A stretch of 64,000 nt of DNA from Strongylocentrotus droebachiensis (lineage: Eukaryota > Echinodermata > Echinoidea > Camarodonta > Strongylocentrotidae): the NCBI GenBank assembly GCA_035222895.1, contig JAVYIG010002723.1, forward strand, positions 1-64,000. The letters are read 5' to 3'. The stretch's first letter is position 1. Every line of letters begins with the position of its first letter. Below are positions 22,609 through 35,353 of the stretch, piece by piece. The position numbers were made by a program, and so were the translations under genes. The notes under the pieces are model-generated. The model searched no databases, was not told where the DNA came from, and saw nothing but the letters and a program-made list of their open reading frames with translations.

Positions 22609-23811
22609 ATGGCCACCGATTCATTACTGCCGAGCCGACCTCCCTGGGATGATGGCAGCCATTTGTACGGCATCAACAATTACGCAGAGCGGGCTTTCTT
22701 GGCTACTCTCTACTGCATCATAGGTGTGGTGGGTATCGTGGGAAATCTCTTTGTGATGGCCGCCGTGCTCCTTTCCAGGAAGCTGCAGACCGCTACAAAC
22801 GTCTTCATCATCAGCCTCAGTGTGACAGATTTATTAGTCTCCATTGTCCAGCCTTTCCAGGCTGTCGGGTTGCTTGGCCCAAACGGTTGGCCGCTGCATC
22901 CTGCCATTTGCGCTATCGTGGGGTCAATTGTGGTGACCGCAGTTAGCTGCAGCGTGTTGACCCTGGCCTTAATCGCAATCAACCGCTATATCTTAATCAC
23001 TAGATCAAGGAAGGATTACAGGCGAATATACACACCTTCCAAGATGGCCTTGATGGTCATTCTCTCGTGGATGTACCCAATAGTGACGTTGGTCGTACCT
23101 CAAGCCGCGGGTCAGGGGAAACTGGGTTACGATGTCAACTCACGACTCTGCGCTTGGGACTTCATGCACCCGATTGCCTACGTCTACCAGATTCTCGCTG
23201 GTATTCTCTCAATGGTGTCTTTCATGTTGATTGTCATGAGCTACACGTTCATTTACAGACATGTGAGGGAGCATGTGCGGAACACTTTGGCAACAGCAAA
23301 TAAAGCGAAGTTGTCTCCGTCACGACCAAAACCAAACAAATCTTCGGAGAAGACGGAGAGGATGGAGAAGACGGAGAAGGTTCCACCTGCTAAAAAGGAA
23401 CCTGGACAAAAGAAGGTGCACAAGCCAACGCGACTTGACATCACCATCACAAAGAACCTCTTGTATGTCATCTGCGGATTCTTCATGTGCGTCTTGCCCT
23501 ACACCGTCCTCCTCTTTGCAACGACTTTCGTGTCGAGTCCCGGTCTCATCTCGCACGTGTCATCCTACCTGGCCCTGGTCTTGGTCTTAGACAGCTGTCT
23601 GAACCCCATCATCTATGCTCTAAAGCATCCAAACTTCAAGATCGTCTTTGGATGCATGGTGCGCTGTGAATTTTCCCGCATACCAGAACCTTCTCGATTC
23701 CTCCGGAGGTTCTTGAGTAGTTCCACATTAACTGATCATGACAATGAGGCAAGATCAAGGCAGTCAAATACAGAGACGAGTCTATCAGGCATGCACACAT
23801 CATCATGTTGA
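22609..23811 (+). CDS. Rhodopsin-class G protein-coupled receptor (GPCR-1)
   Basis: A 400-residue seven-transmembrane receptor of the rhodopsin (class A) family in one uninterrupted exon, expected in the plasma membrane signalling through heterotrimeric G proteins; the ligand is unknown. Landmarks (residues from this start): TM1 asparagine in GNLF (46), TM2 aspartate in SVTDLL (74), TM3 disulphide cysteine (101), NRY in place of DRY (125-127), TM4 tryptophan (154), ECL2 cysteine in LCAWDF (181), TM6 CVLP (294-297), TM7 NPIIY (332-336). A lysine/glutamate-rich third loop spans about 217-280, and tail cysteines at 349 and 353 could be palmitoylated. The ATG at 22609 sits in a strong context (AAAATGG) just after the 22557 acceptor. 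It is paralogous to the gene at 56650. NRY and the overall pattern recall the moody/Tre1, GPR84 and melatonin-receptor-like group, but that placement is only an impression. Confidence 0.95.
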   Translation: MATDSLLPSRPPWDDGSHLYGINNYAERAFLATLYCIIGVVGIVGNLFVMAAVLLSRKLQTATNVFIISLSVTDLLVSIVQPFQAVGLLGPNGWPLHPAICAIVGSIVVTAVSCSVLTLALIAINRYILITRSRKDYRRIYTPSKMALMVILSWMYPIVTLVVPQAAGQGKLGYDVNSRLCAWDFMHPIAYVYQILAGILSMVSFMLIVMSYTFIYRHVREHVRNTLATANKAKLSPSRPKPNKSSEKTERMEKTEKVPPAKKEPGQKKVHKPTRLDITITKNLLYVICGFFMCVLPYTVLLFATTFVSSPGLISHVSSYLALVLVLDSCLNPIIYALKHPNFKIVFGCMVRCEFSRIPEPSRFLRRFLSSSTLTDHDNEARSRQSNTETSLSGMHTSSC

Positions 23812-24127
23812 ATACTGCGGTGTGAGTGACTGATAAACATTTGTGGAGAAACTGACTCTCGTTAATTATTTATCTCATCATATAAAACTGCTTGGTGTGA
23901 GAAAGTCCACAGGAATGGACAAATGCTTGCCTGGAAATCGTTGAGAAGTTTTTGGAAGTGGTAAGACCTTAAACTATATGTCTCGATCACTCTGACAAAT
24001 TAAAGTCTTCGGAATTAATCAGAACTACTTTAAACATTCTTGGAAAGAACTTTGAAGATGAAAATGTACATGTCATACATGAATAACTTTGAGATACGTA
24101 CTCTTGTTAAACTGATGGTTCTAATTA

Positions 24128-24133
24128 AATAAA
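24128..24133 (+). other. Polyadenylation signal candidate for GPCR-1
   Basis: AATAAA lies 317 bp after the stop codon. A second AATAAA at 24296-24301 is an alternative. Which is used cannot be told from sequence. Confidence 0.5.
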
Positions 24134-24301
24134 ATGCTGCGTATTTAAAACTCTATGTTTTGGAAGAACAAAGATAAATTATATGATTCAAGTGTTTTCT
24201 CGCACTTTTCTTGCACGTTTATTACTTTTTGTACCCAATCATAAAATGTTTGCAAAGAACTATCCCACTGAGTTAATCATTCAATGTGCTAGAGAAATAA
24301 A

Positions 24302-27300
24302 TATATAAATATTTGATTTTTTTCGTTGTACATCTCAATCAAATTTGAGGGTTAGACATATATTACCACTACACTAATGTAACACTTTTCTTTCATCAAA
24401 ATACATATTTTCCAAACTTGCAGTCTAATGCAAGTCATAAAATGACACATAAAGTTGAATGCACACATGCACTACAGACTCTTGAACAATGTTCTATACT
24501 CTGCAAACAAGGGTTGACAGAAAGTTCTTTGAGGTGAGTGCATTTCCCCTTCAACTTGCAGGTTGCCCCACTCCTTGAGTAGGATATTAACCAAAAAAGA
24601 ATGTGGTTTAGGACCAGAATAGAAATTAGATGATGTCACCATCTTGAAGCGAGACCTAGCTGCTGGAAATAGGAAACCGATGAAATTATGGCTGATGATG
24701 GCTGTCTCTAGGGGCTACTGAATGCACTCACAATAGGTGGATTCATACATGCGACTGAAATTTGAATCCTGATTATAATCTTTGTGATTTTATTTCTGTT
24801 CACACATGATGAATAAATACATATACCGGTATTTGTAAAGTTTGTTTCATTTAATAGCAAGCTTTTTCACACATTACACAGGGAGTATGATTTGAATTGG
24901 GAGTCCAATCACAATGTTCCTTTTCCACACAAAATAGTATAAAGTATGATTTGGATCAAAATTTAAATAACAAATGTTTTTTTATTGCTAACCATTTGCT
25001 CAGTGTGAACAGTCCACTAATTGTATCTGTATCAATGTTCATGCAAAATAATGTGCGTTTGTAAAATAAGAAGTAAATTAATCTAAGTGATATGGCTGTA
25101 TCATACCAAACGCAGGTTAGAGCACATGCTGTTTTCACACTGGTAGATATATAAGTATTATGCCTGTTAAATTGGTGACATTTTGGCCTCGTGATAATGA
25201 GTAAAATGAATTAAATAAACTGATGGCGGTCTCATGGAGCTACTGAAGACATACATCATGGTTGATAATGGTGGATACGATAACTCTGCAGTAATTTTTG
25301 TTTTAATGGTTGTTACAAGAGCTACCAGTGTCCAGCTGTGTTAATCAAACTGGCAAAAACTCAATTGTATGATCATAATAGTATATAATATAATTGATTT
25401 ACATAAAGACTGATCGACAACTTAAATACACACAAATAAAAAATGCATAATTAAAAGCTTGAAAAGTATGGAGGACTTTAGTTCTGTGATAAAGTATATC
25501 AGTTAATGCCCTTCTGGCTCCAAACAAACAATAGTAAAAGAAAATAGAATAACAATTATTTGCAGGCTCTAACAAGCTTGAAGGAGGAAACATCTGTAAT
25601 CAAAGACCGTTGAGCGTGTTTCCTGGTTTGATCGAGTGTGCCAGATTTCATACAAAGTAACAAAACCTTAAAATTACACTTTGAAAATTAGTGATTGGGG
25701 AAGTTGAACAAAAAGACAGGAAATGCTGCGTCATCATATGTTTAGACATTCAATGCCATGCATACTACTTTACAATGTTTGTTTGTTTAAGGCATGTTTT
25801 GCAATCAACTATTCAAAATAACACAGACTGTTTTAATTGTAATTTAAAGATATGGAATAAAAGATATAAGAGACAAAGACCCTACTTAAAACAATTTATA
25901 CCTCCCTGTTAATAATGGCATGGTTCAGAATCATTTTTTGTTTCTTATATAATATTTGCCAAGTACTCTTACAATAAGAATTCTCCATCACTATCAGCAA
26001 CATGGAAGCATTTATAAGGCTTAAAAAAGAAGAAAAAAAAACATAGACAGCTGAGAAGTTTCAGTCACATTATAATAGGCTCGATCTGCCACTATTTTCC
26101 AGTAAGTTCTAATTAAATTAAGGAAAGGACAAATTAGCTTCTCTCCGTGAATATCTATCGTGACAGGACTTCAGGGAACGATTTCCAAGTTTGATCCTCT
26201 TAATCAAAAGGAAATCTGCTCTACATGAAAAGGTTACATGATTTTTCTACATCAAGTCAACCAATAGGTCAAAGTAAAAGAAGACTAAATTATTTTTTTC
26301 TTTGAAAAACATAATTTGTATAAATGTTGAATGATCAATATTTACAGAGTTTGAGAGATACGACTACATTTTACCTCATCACGTTTAATAATGAGATTGG
26401 AAAATTACATAGAACATTAAGAGTACGATATTACGCTCATAATATACACAAAAACAATCAAGGCCATTGCTAATAAGGGCCATTGCAAATGGAAATTGCT
26501 AGACAAAATGCTAATAGATTATCTGGAAACTATTTAACGAGAAGGAATAGGGTCATTATTTTGTGTGTTTTGCCAAAGTTCTGTATACATGTAAGTGCCA
26601 TATTTGCATCCAGAAAGAATGAATAAATAGGGGGGGGGGGGGGGGGGGGGTCACATGCTCATACCCTCCCTGTAGTGACACCTTTGTATACAAATACTGT
26701 AAATATGTTCAATGTTATTCCCTGGAGTAATTTAATGTTTGTTTAATCCTATATAGTTTGATATAGAGACAGGTAATTCATACATTAATATGAAACCTGT
26801 ACAGGTTTCTATATAATTCAAGTGGTCACAAAAGCTGGTTATTGTATACAAATATGCATAGAAGGTTTGTCTCAGCATGGACCTCAGAGATGCTTCCTTT
26901 TTTTTAACTGGTAGTTATCCACAGATAAAGGTCACAGACAGATATACGTCATTCAGACACATTCAAGAATAACCATTCACAAAGTAAATTACTTTGGGAA
27001 CACATGTTTCGTAACCTTCAATTACCATTCGATCTTATTAAAGAGAAGATTGCTGTGAATGTGTACCATGGCAACCGACAACATTTTTTTTTTAAATCAC
27101 ATTTTATCAAGGATTCATTTTAATCAATGCTTTTGATGTATCTATGACGTCCGTCGTCAGAATTAGATTTACAAAACAAACACTGAGTTTCTGAAAATGA
27201 ATTGATGACACAGAAATAACATTGCAAGGTAGACATCAAGGTCAAATTGAGTATAGAATTGTATCAAGGGAAAGGGTGAAAAAGTTGGCAGAAATGATTA

Positions 27301-27620
27301 TTTCTGTATTTTCATGAGCTCTAGCTAGTCAAGAATAGCGCATGATCTTTCAAAGAGGTTATCACATGAAATAATTGTTTTATTCTTGCAACCCCTTAGC
27401 CTCACAAGTGCCATGTACATTTGTAAGATGTTTCAGAGATTTGATCTGATAAGAATAGTCGGAACTGGTTATTTCTAGCAGTTGACTTTCTCCTTCCACA
27501 TCTCTAGCAACTCCTGTAATTTTTATTTTCCATGGCATAATTCATGTACTGAAATTAAACCTACTTTCATGTTTTTATAGCCTACAACTCTATAAATCAA
27601 ATGGCCCAATTTCTGCTGTA
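24302..27620. other. Unique intergenic sequence
   Basis: AT-rich, no gene recognised. A 22-base G-run lies at 26629-26650. 25471-25530 holds a palindrome copy and 24824-24831 a TACCGGTA octamer. Confidence 0.5.
25471..25530 (+). repeat. Dispersed palindrome, right arm intact
   Basis: The right arm CAGTTAATGCCCTTCTGGCT, then CCAAACAAACA, matches the consensus almost perfectly. The left arm (GGAGGACTTTAGTTCTG) is badly decayed. Confidence 0.6.
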
Positions 27621-27823
27621 AATGTCGGTTTGGAGCGAGAAGGGCATTAACTCATATACTGTAACATAGAGTTAATGCCCTTCTGGCTTGGAAGTGGGAA
27701 CAGGCTGGTATGATGTTTGATAATGTCTGCTTGGAGCGAGAAGGGCATTAACTCATATACTGTAACATAGAGTTAATGCCCTTCTGGCTTGGAAGTGGGA
27801 ACAGGCTGGTATGATGTTTGATA
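27621..27823 (+). repeat. Two exact-looking tandem units of 101 bp, each with the palindrome
   Basis: Units start at 27621 and 27722 and look identical apart from one or two bases near the start. Each contains TGGAGCGAGAAGGGCATTAA...GAGTTAATGCCCTTCTGGCT with a loop TCATATACTGTAACATA. This is the best-preserved stem of the family (27631-27692 and 27732-27793). The near identity means the duplication is recent. Confidence 0.9.
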
Positions 27824-27941
27824 ATGTACATCAAACAAACAGTGCAATAAAAACCCTCATTAACCATAAGCTTATCTTAACCACCCAGTTATGGAACTAT
27901 TATGGAACTAATCTAGTTGTAAACCCATATGTGATCAATGT

Positions 27942-28031
27942 ACAATTCGTTGGCGTTATTTTGAACCGACGAATCCGTCATATACATATTAATGTACGGA
28001 TTCGTCGGTTCGCATTAACACAAACGAATTA
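27942..28031. repeat. Inverted repeat, ~37-bp arms
   Basis: The core arms GAACCGACGAATCCGT and ACGGATTCGTCGGTTC are perfect. Outer parts (AATTCGTTGGCGTTAT facing ATTAACACAAACGAATT) pair imperfectly. The GC/CpG-rich core stands out from the AT-rich flanks. It is probably a small foldback MITE; no target duplication is resolved. Confidence 0.75.
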
Positions 28032-28593
28032 TGTGTCATGTGAGCAATATACAGTAATATACAAGGTGTGATAGAGTTGAGTATTTAAATAAATATTTGT
28101 GTTAATTTTTTTTACTTCTTTAAATATTCTCTCAAAAAGATTTATAGTAACACTTACAACCTTGGTTTATGGCCCTTTTATATTATATTATATGTAATCA
28201 TTTTAGATCAGATGTTGAACTAATGACAACTTAAATGAGCAAGTTTTAGAATAAAAATGTCATATTGGAGAAATGGGGCAGAATTTGTTTCCTAGGTGCA
28301 ACTTGACCATGTACATCATTTTATAACAAGGATTATGTTTAAAATGATCATTACATATCCTTTATAATTCTGTCATAATTTTACAGTTGAAAAATTCAAG
28401 AAACTAGATTTCTCAAAGAATTCAGAAATGGATGAAAACTAGAGCCAATTACGTGATTATCTTCAAAGTTATAAACTATAAAAGATGATAGAAGTCTATC
28501 AAATAATTTCTTGATTTACATAGATTTGTGTTTTGAATTTTCAGTTATGTTTAAGGTACGTTGCAATAAACTGATGATACAATACTGTATGTT

Positions 28594-28672
28594 ATCTAAT
28601 TGGAGCCAGAAGGGCATTAACTCATATAGTCTAACACCGATTAAATGACTTTCCTAGCTCTGAACAGATGAC
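28594..28672 (+). repeat. Dispersed palindrome, left arm intact
   Basis: The left arm ATTGGAGCCAGAAGGGCATT, AACTCATATAG, is close to consensus. The right arm (GATTAAATGACTTTCCTAGC, TCTGAACAGATGA) is present but diverged. Confidence 0.65.
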
Positions 28673-29077
28673 ATATTCCCCTGAAACAGCTTAGTCTTTC
28701 AATTTTCATAAATTTACCAAGGTTCTCATGAACTTGGTCAAATGCTATCAGTTGTATAATAAGTGTATGTCATAATGTGAGGTTACCATTGTGCCATTAC
28801 TGTATAAATCACATTTTTATGAATGAGTACATGCCCAGTGCAAATATTTGAGTGTATATTTTATGGATGAAAAGAAACATTATATGTGGAAAACAACTGT
28901 TAAATAAAAGAAATATCTTTTTCACTTCTTAAGAATTTGACTTTGTTTTCTGATCCTTTCAAATTCTGGTTAAATTGTTTTGAAATTTACATTTGTTTTC
29001 TGTCCTCTATGATCATTCCCCCTTTTGTATTACTTTTTAGTTTTGTTTGTCTTTCACGTTCTTCCTCTCCCCTTCCC

Positions 29078-29084
29078 ATCACTC

Positions 29085-29118
<34 letters not shown>

Positions 29119-29185
29119 TGTCTCTTTCTTTCTCTGTCTCTCTCTCTCTTTTGATCTCCCTCTTTGTCTCTGTTTGTCTTTCTAA
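29078..29185 (+). repeat. (TC)n/(TCTG)n microsatellite
   Basis: Pyrimidine-rich run of CTCT and TCTG units. The open frame across it is an artefact. Confidence 0.85.
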
Positions 29186-30274
29186 ATACTTAGGGATCAT
29201 CATCAAAAACATAATAGTGCAGTTTTGTGAATGACAACAATTATTCCCTGTCTTTTCTATATTGTATGCAAAGTGATATATGCCAAATTATTTCCCCACA
29301 TTTTTAAGCGTTTGGCATGAAATAAAATAAAATGTCATGAAAATATAATTTTTGGTGCACTCTCATTGTCTATCGATCAAAAGGTGACCTGACAGCAATA
29401 GACAAATTATGCTTGACATTTCTGGTCACATGTTCCACAGAGCCTCCCGTGGTTATATTCTCTTTTTCGGTGCACATCACCGGGCAGTTGTCTCATTGTC
29501 ATGACGATGTGCCCCGCAAAAATAAAATGCTGACCTTGAGCGGGGGTGAGTCAGGAATACACATTTCATTTCTGTCTCATTTTATGTTGGACCCTTTCCG
29601 TACCTCCTTATTTCTATTGTGTGGGATTTGATCATACTTGGGCGTGACACAGCATGAGCCTGGCTGAAGATGTCTTAATCCAGATTCATTTATCAGAGAA
29701 GCAGGTAGAAGCTGATCCCTTGAACTGGACCCAAACAGGTGCCTCTACTTGACACAGATGTAACTATTTTTATCCTCGATAAGACACGGACTCACAGAGC
29801 TATGGAAGGATGAATGAAAGTCTAGTGAAAGATATTTTTGCAAAAGGGTTCTCAAGAAACACTGTAAGTTGAGAAGTGCTTTATGAAAAGGGAAGTATGT
29901 TAATACATACCTGCCAACATTTGAAAATGAGAATTAAGAATTTTTAGCACGGTATGTCTTCGAAAATAAGAAATCTCTACCCTTAACAATACGCGGTAAA
30001 TCTGTGCAAAAAAGCGAATACAAATTTGCTGCTCAATCATGCAGCCCTTCAACGCACGCAATACGTGAACTCTCACATGTATGTTAATAATTAATATAAT
30101 AATTGATAATAATATTTAAATTAAACACTTAAAATTGTAGAAGGCATTCTGATCACAAAAACAAATGCATGTGAGTAAAGAGGCATAAACAGTAAAGAAT
30201 TTTTTTTTTTAATGAATAGGATATCGGTAGCCAAAAAGAGGGTGTAGCAAAACATACAGGAGGGAACAAGAGAG

Positions 30275-30291
30275 ATAAAGATAGAAAGAAA

Positions 30292-30351
<60 letters not shown>

Positions 30352-30355
30352 GGAG
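30275..30355 (+). repeat. (AG)n microsatellite
   Basis: An AG dinucleotide run with a few AAAG interruptions, ending in a short G-run. Confidence 0.9.
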
Positions 30356-30526
30356 GACAACAGAGACAATAAAGTAATACATAGATAAAATGACAAATGT
30401 AAAGGTTTATATTATTTTTTTAAACACAATAAAAAACAAAAGAGAAATATTCCAAAAGGGAAAGTGAATGGAAAAAAAGAATCTGGGAGACAAAACGCTT
30501 CAAAGTGTAAATAGAGAAAAGGATTA

Positions 30527-30562
30527 AGGAGAGAGAGAGACACACACACACACACACACAAC

Positions 30563-30655
<93 letters not shown>

Positions 30656-30715
30656 GGGAGTGGAGAAGGGGGGAGGGTAAGGATAAGGGAGAGGGAGAGA
30701 CTCCAGGAGAAAGAT
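30527..30715 (+). repeat. (AG)n/(CA)n microsatellite ending in a G-run
   Basis: AG units with an embedded (AC)10 block (30540-30561), then AG to 30646, a 14-base G-run (30645-30658) and a purine-rich tail. Confidence 0.9.
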
Positions 30716-32289
30716 ACAAACAGGCAGATGTTTCTTGGCATACATTCTGCTAAGTGTACCGGTATGCAAGATCTAAAAAATAATGTCTTTGAACCGATGG
30801 TTTCATATGTGTGTTTATATACAGATAAAGACAAATAAAATTGTACATGGACGTGATACGTTACGGATAATGCATTTGAATGGGGTGAAGGATCTCAGAA
30901 AGGGCATCAATAATAAAGGTTCATCACAAGTCTGAATGGAAATAAAAGGAATATCTGAGAAGGATAAAACAATGACACAGAAACAATTCAGAAGATGAAT
31001 CATGTAAAGCACCCTAAATAACAATGATTATTTCCTCCTGTCAAAAGAATTAGATTATCAGATGAGTTCAAAAGCGGGTTGTTGGGGTATGATATGGGTC
31101 AAACCTCTGACTTTGATATTATTAGATTATATTACTCAGATATGGGAAATTGGTGACAAAACTGTTTCTCTGTTTATAATATGTCACAAAAGCATCTTTG
31201 GACAATTATAAAGTGTAACTTTCAAAAATATTACTGATTTCCACATGAATTGAAAACAATGAATTTTAGAGACTCATCTTTTTTTTAAATCCTGTGGACA
31301 TTGAGAAGAAGGGTCTCTGAGGAATCTCCTAAATGTATACTACATGCATCTTTGCCATCAAGAATCCAATCGAAATGCACTATACAATCCCTCAACACAA
31401 TCAATCAGTTTTTAATCACAACAATCTTTCACTTGTAAATATCATGAGGGAGCAACTTAGCAACTTTTCAAAAGTTACAAGACAATTTTGTGTAGAACAA
31501 AAATTTGGGTTTAAGCTTTAGCCTGCTTTTACATTATCTTTGATGCGCCCCACCCCCCCCCCCCCCCCCCCCCCACTCCCAAAATGACAAAAGAAAAGAA
31601 AATTGAAATGGAGTTGTATGGGGTCTGGGGTATGTAAACTGACCATGTACATACTACATCTAAATACAAAACTTGGTGGGAGATTAGTCTACCTACTCCA
31701 GACTTCATAATCACTTAATATTTCTAAAGATCAGGAGAGTACCGGTATAACATTAATCAAATTCACAGAGAGCATGGAATTACCTACATGTACCATATAG
31801 AAGCAGGCTACAGGATCCTACACTGTTTTTTTTTCACAGAGGCCAAGGATAAAATCTTCAGGGTAAAATGCACTGGGCCCCTGTTTTTAAATGTCAACTG
31901 TGGGGGACCGAAAATTAAAATTTAGGGGCCGAAGTGCACAGGATTTTTGTTTAGAGTTGAGCACTGCAAGAGTAAGTGTGAGTTTGTGTAATTGGGTTCT
32001 TACAGACGTGTATCAATCAGATATGATTATTTACGTCTGGGGACCAAACTTTAACGTCACTATCCAAAAGAGTTTCAAAGCTTGGCTTATATGCACTTGC
32101 CTTTTAAAATCAGCAAATTGGGTGAGTGGCACAAGAAATCAGTTCTTCCTTTCAAAGGATGTTTTATTCATAGTATAAGCATGACGAATCTAGATGAGGA
32201 GGTGAAAACGAAACTCTGAGACCTGGGAGTGCAGGAGGGCAGGAGGAGACGCCTGGTGGTGAAGATGGAGGTACGATTGCAGCAGACGA

Positions 32290-32810
32290 TATAACAAAAA
32301 CTTCTCTCGCTGTCGCTAGTCTGCCTGCACAAACTCTTTACACCTTCAAAAGCAAATTCAAAATGTTTCTCTTTAATTAATACTTACCGGTACGTAATTC
32401 ATCCCATTGTTCCCTGATTATTGATACATTCTACTCTTTTTGTTATTAGTCTTTCATCTTATTTTGCTTCTTTTTTTTTTTTTTCTTTTCTGTTTTCATC
32501 TTTTTAAAATTGAATATAATTAACATGCACAATAGACTGCTCTTATTTGTAAGGGAACCTACAACTTACAAGCCTAGCTTTTGACTAGATTCCATCATAT
32601 TTCAGTGCTGCAAATATATATTTTGTCTAATTTCAGTTTAAATACCATGCAATTGATATTTTGACTTTATTTTTACTCTCATGGCTTGATATCATTGTAT
32701 GTATTTGTTATACCAATTGAAAGGAAAATTATTCATGCTTATTGTTTAATGTTTATTATGATTTATGTAGTGAAATATGAAATAAATGAAACTAAAAACT
32801 CTATTCTTAT
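32290..32810 (+). mobile_element. Probable LINE 3' end (C-terminal stub plus 3' UTR)
   Basis: The frame ending at the TAA at 32378 reads LPAQTLYTFKSKFKMFLFN, resembling the extreme C-terminus of many non-LTR retrotransposon ORF2 proteins (the FK-K-hydrophobic ending). An AT-rich 3' UTR-like tail follows to AAATAAATGAAACTAAAAA near 32800. No reverse transcriptase core is present, so it is 5'-truncated if real. A decayed host exon is the alternative. Confidence 0.35.
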
Positions 32811-33059
32811 CAATATTGGAATGCTGTAACTAAAGTAATGGGCTATAGCTATTGAGAACAAAAGTAAGGATTATTATTGATATTCAAATGTACTTTAACT
32901 GTATTTTACCTAAAAGATAGTGAGATCTATGGCAGTGTACTGGTAATAATTCAGGAGGCTACTAATTTAAGTGCTGCCTGGGGTACTCAAAGATCAAGGA
33001 TCAAGCCTAAAGAATCATAAATGGTTCACTCAACATGAAGCACTACCTACATGTATATA

Positions 33060-33131
33060 GAGTTCCTGGATTTGAACCAGAGACCCAAGATGCCAACACC
33101 ACAGTTCCTACCACTAAGCCACACCTCTTCC
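33060..33131 (-). mobile_element. tRNA-derived SINE head
   Basis: The minus strand has a Pol III box A (TGGCTTAGTGGTAGG) followed ~37 bp later by a box B (GGTTCAAATCC, one base off GGTTCGAATCC). Acceptor arms do not pair and there is no 3' tRNA end, so this is a SINE promoter head and not a tRNA gene. The SINE body probably continues on the minus strand to about 32940. The related tail family is unknown. Confidence 0.7.
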
Positions 33132-35353
33132 TATTTCAACACTTAATTAAAACAGCTTCACTTTGATATGGGCCAGGTCTAAACAAACATCAACATTGAA
33201 TATCGAATATCAAATAATCAAACATTGTGATCAATATTTTCATTTAAAAAAAATCATGTCTGCTACTTAAACAAACAATAACAACTGTCATGACAACACC
33301 TGCACACACATACATGTACATGTAGTTCAGTTCAGATTCTGCATAAGGTAATGCATTTTGATATGAGAAAGGGTTTTCGCCACAAACTACACTGTTTCCT
33401 CTTTTCTACTGATAAAAATCTCTATCATGGGAGGAAAATGGAACCTTTGGGGAGCCAGAACGACTACAAATACTCCAAACCCTGCTTAAAAGAAGTGAAA
33501 ATAAAGGTATTGTATGGCTATTTCATCTTTTATTGACCAAATCAGAAACCACATAAGCCCTGTCATATCCTAAGCAACAGAGGGCATGCTGTGCTCATAC
33601 TGGCACTCTAACGGTGGTTATTGCGATACACCCTTTATACTCGCACTGGGAGTATGATTCATTATGTATGCAGGTGGGTCCTTTAATAATATAGCTGAAT
33701 TAGATTAAGCAGTAGGGTTTCATCTCACACAAAGGAAAGAGAGAATTTCAAATCATCTCCCTATTGTTGTATTTATGCTAAAAGTTGGATTCTGTAAAAA
33801 AAAAAAAAAATTGTCATAATTTATGGCAGGAGGGTACGTTTATCTTGAAACTCAATGTATGATAACTGTATTAATATGCACTATGCAGATCATTTCACTG
33901 CTTTTAAATATTGGTAACAATTAATAACCATTTTTAATATCTTGATACAAAGACTTATACATGTATACAAGGGGAACCTGTCTTATTTCAATTTGAGACA
34001 CAAAGGTTTAAATCAAATAACATTGAACCAGAAGAGCATTAACTTAGAGAAAAATATTAATGCTCTCCTGATTACGGATGTCATTATATGACTTGCTAAA
34101 AAATTGAGTTAACTTCCCTCCGATTCTATTGAAGCAGTAACTTTAGCAGAGGAGATTGCGATCTTTCATGAATGTGCTGGAACAAGACGAATGTTGAGCA
34201 AGATTGAAATCGACTGTCTGAACACTTTCACCTCATTACTCACAATTCCCAATAGGTCAACATAACTACATTCAGATGAGAGGGGACATGTGAGTCACGC
34301 CAAAGAAATATGGTATGGTGAGATGGTTTAACATTGACCCCCTCCCCTCACATCTACACATCCATGTTCCACACAAAAATCTTTCTGACCTTTAGAATGC
34401 TCAGAAATGTGAGGAATAAAAAATCTATCAATCCTAATTACCTAACAGCAATTGATAAGCTGTACCATGCAATGTCTATTACATGACTTGAACATAAATA
34501 GCCCATGATACCTAACATTTTGTATAAAGGTATAATAGCATAATATACGGCAAATGTGGCTGAATATATAAGTTTTTTCAAGCTATTGTTAACTCCCTCA
34601 TAATAAATAGATTGCAGACGCAATTCACCACAGGTTACCATATTGCTATTTATGAAACTCATAGATTGAAACATGATATCAGAAGCCCTCATTAGCAAGA
34701 AGAGGTCACTATACAGCGCCCTACTTCTACAAATTTCCTCTTGATATGTTTTTCATCATCAGTTTTTGTTTCTATCAGTACACACTTCAGAGACTATAAA
34801 TAAAGTAGATTAATTATTTGATTAACCATGAAGATGAGAAATGTACAAGAGAAAGAGAGAGAATTATATTTTGCTGATCATCACTACATCTGTAGGCCTA
34901 CATGTACATGCAGAGATCAAGATCCTGAAGCATTTTCGCATTGGACACAATATTTCATTAAAGGGAAATCCTACCTTGATAGCAAACTACTCGAGACAAG
35001 GGTGAAAGTGAGCACTAAAAAAAAAAAAAATGTTTGTTTTCCCCTCAACCACGTCCCCCTGGAGTAAAAAAAAAGAAGAGGATTCGCGGGGGAAAAATGG
35101 CTTCTAACAACATTCCCCCCTTTTGAGTAAGAAAATTGGGGGACAAAAAGGGCAAAATAGGGAAGAATAGAGAAAATAAGGGGGGATGGGAAAATCAGGA
35201 TAAAATAGGGGGGGGGGATCTGGATTTAAACAAAATATATATTTTAATCGGGAAGAAAGAAAAAATTCAGGGAAAAATTAAAAAAATCGGGAAACCAATT
35301 TTAATCAGGTTCTTATCAGGCTTGTCTAGAAGACAAATCAGAGGAGCAGACTG
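33132..35353. other. Intergenic, one palindrome copy
   Basis: No gene is recognised. 34960 begins TTAAAGGGAAATCCTACC, which looks like a TTAA-element end, but no partner end was found. 35110-35290 has many GGGAAAA or GGGGG runs of unknown origin. Confidence 0.4.
34023..34072 (+). repeat. Dispersed palindrome with a paired stem change
   Basis: The left arm is ACCAGAAGAGCATTAAC and the right arm ATTAATGCTCTCCTGAT. The family consensus has AGGGCAT facing ATGCCCT. Here both sides changed to AGAGCAT/ATGCTCT, so the pair G-C became A-T and the stem stayed intact. Confidence 0.65.

Larger units (their letters stand above)
28032..32289. other. Intergenic, scattered simple repeats
   Basis: No gene is recognised. 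29360-29650 is non-repetitive and less AT-rich, with GC-rich words such as CACATCACCGGGCAG and ATGTGCCCCGC; it could be regulatory, but nothing proves this. 31553-31574 is a long C-run. TACCGGTA octamers lie at 30757 and 31740. Confidence 0.4.

Noticed and set aside
22609-23811. Naming GPCR-1 as a melatonin receptor or moody orthologue
   Set aside because: The resemblance is limited to general class A features and an NRY motif; without a phylogeny the name would be a guess.
33060-33131. A tRNA gene on the minus strand
   Set aside because: Boxes A and B are present, but the acceptor and anticodon stems do not pair; called a SINE head.
34955-35020. A solo TTAA-element end (TTAAAGGGAAATCCTACC)
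   Set aside because: No matching inverted end was found within several kilobases.
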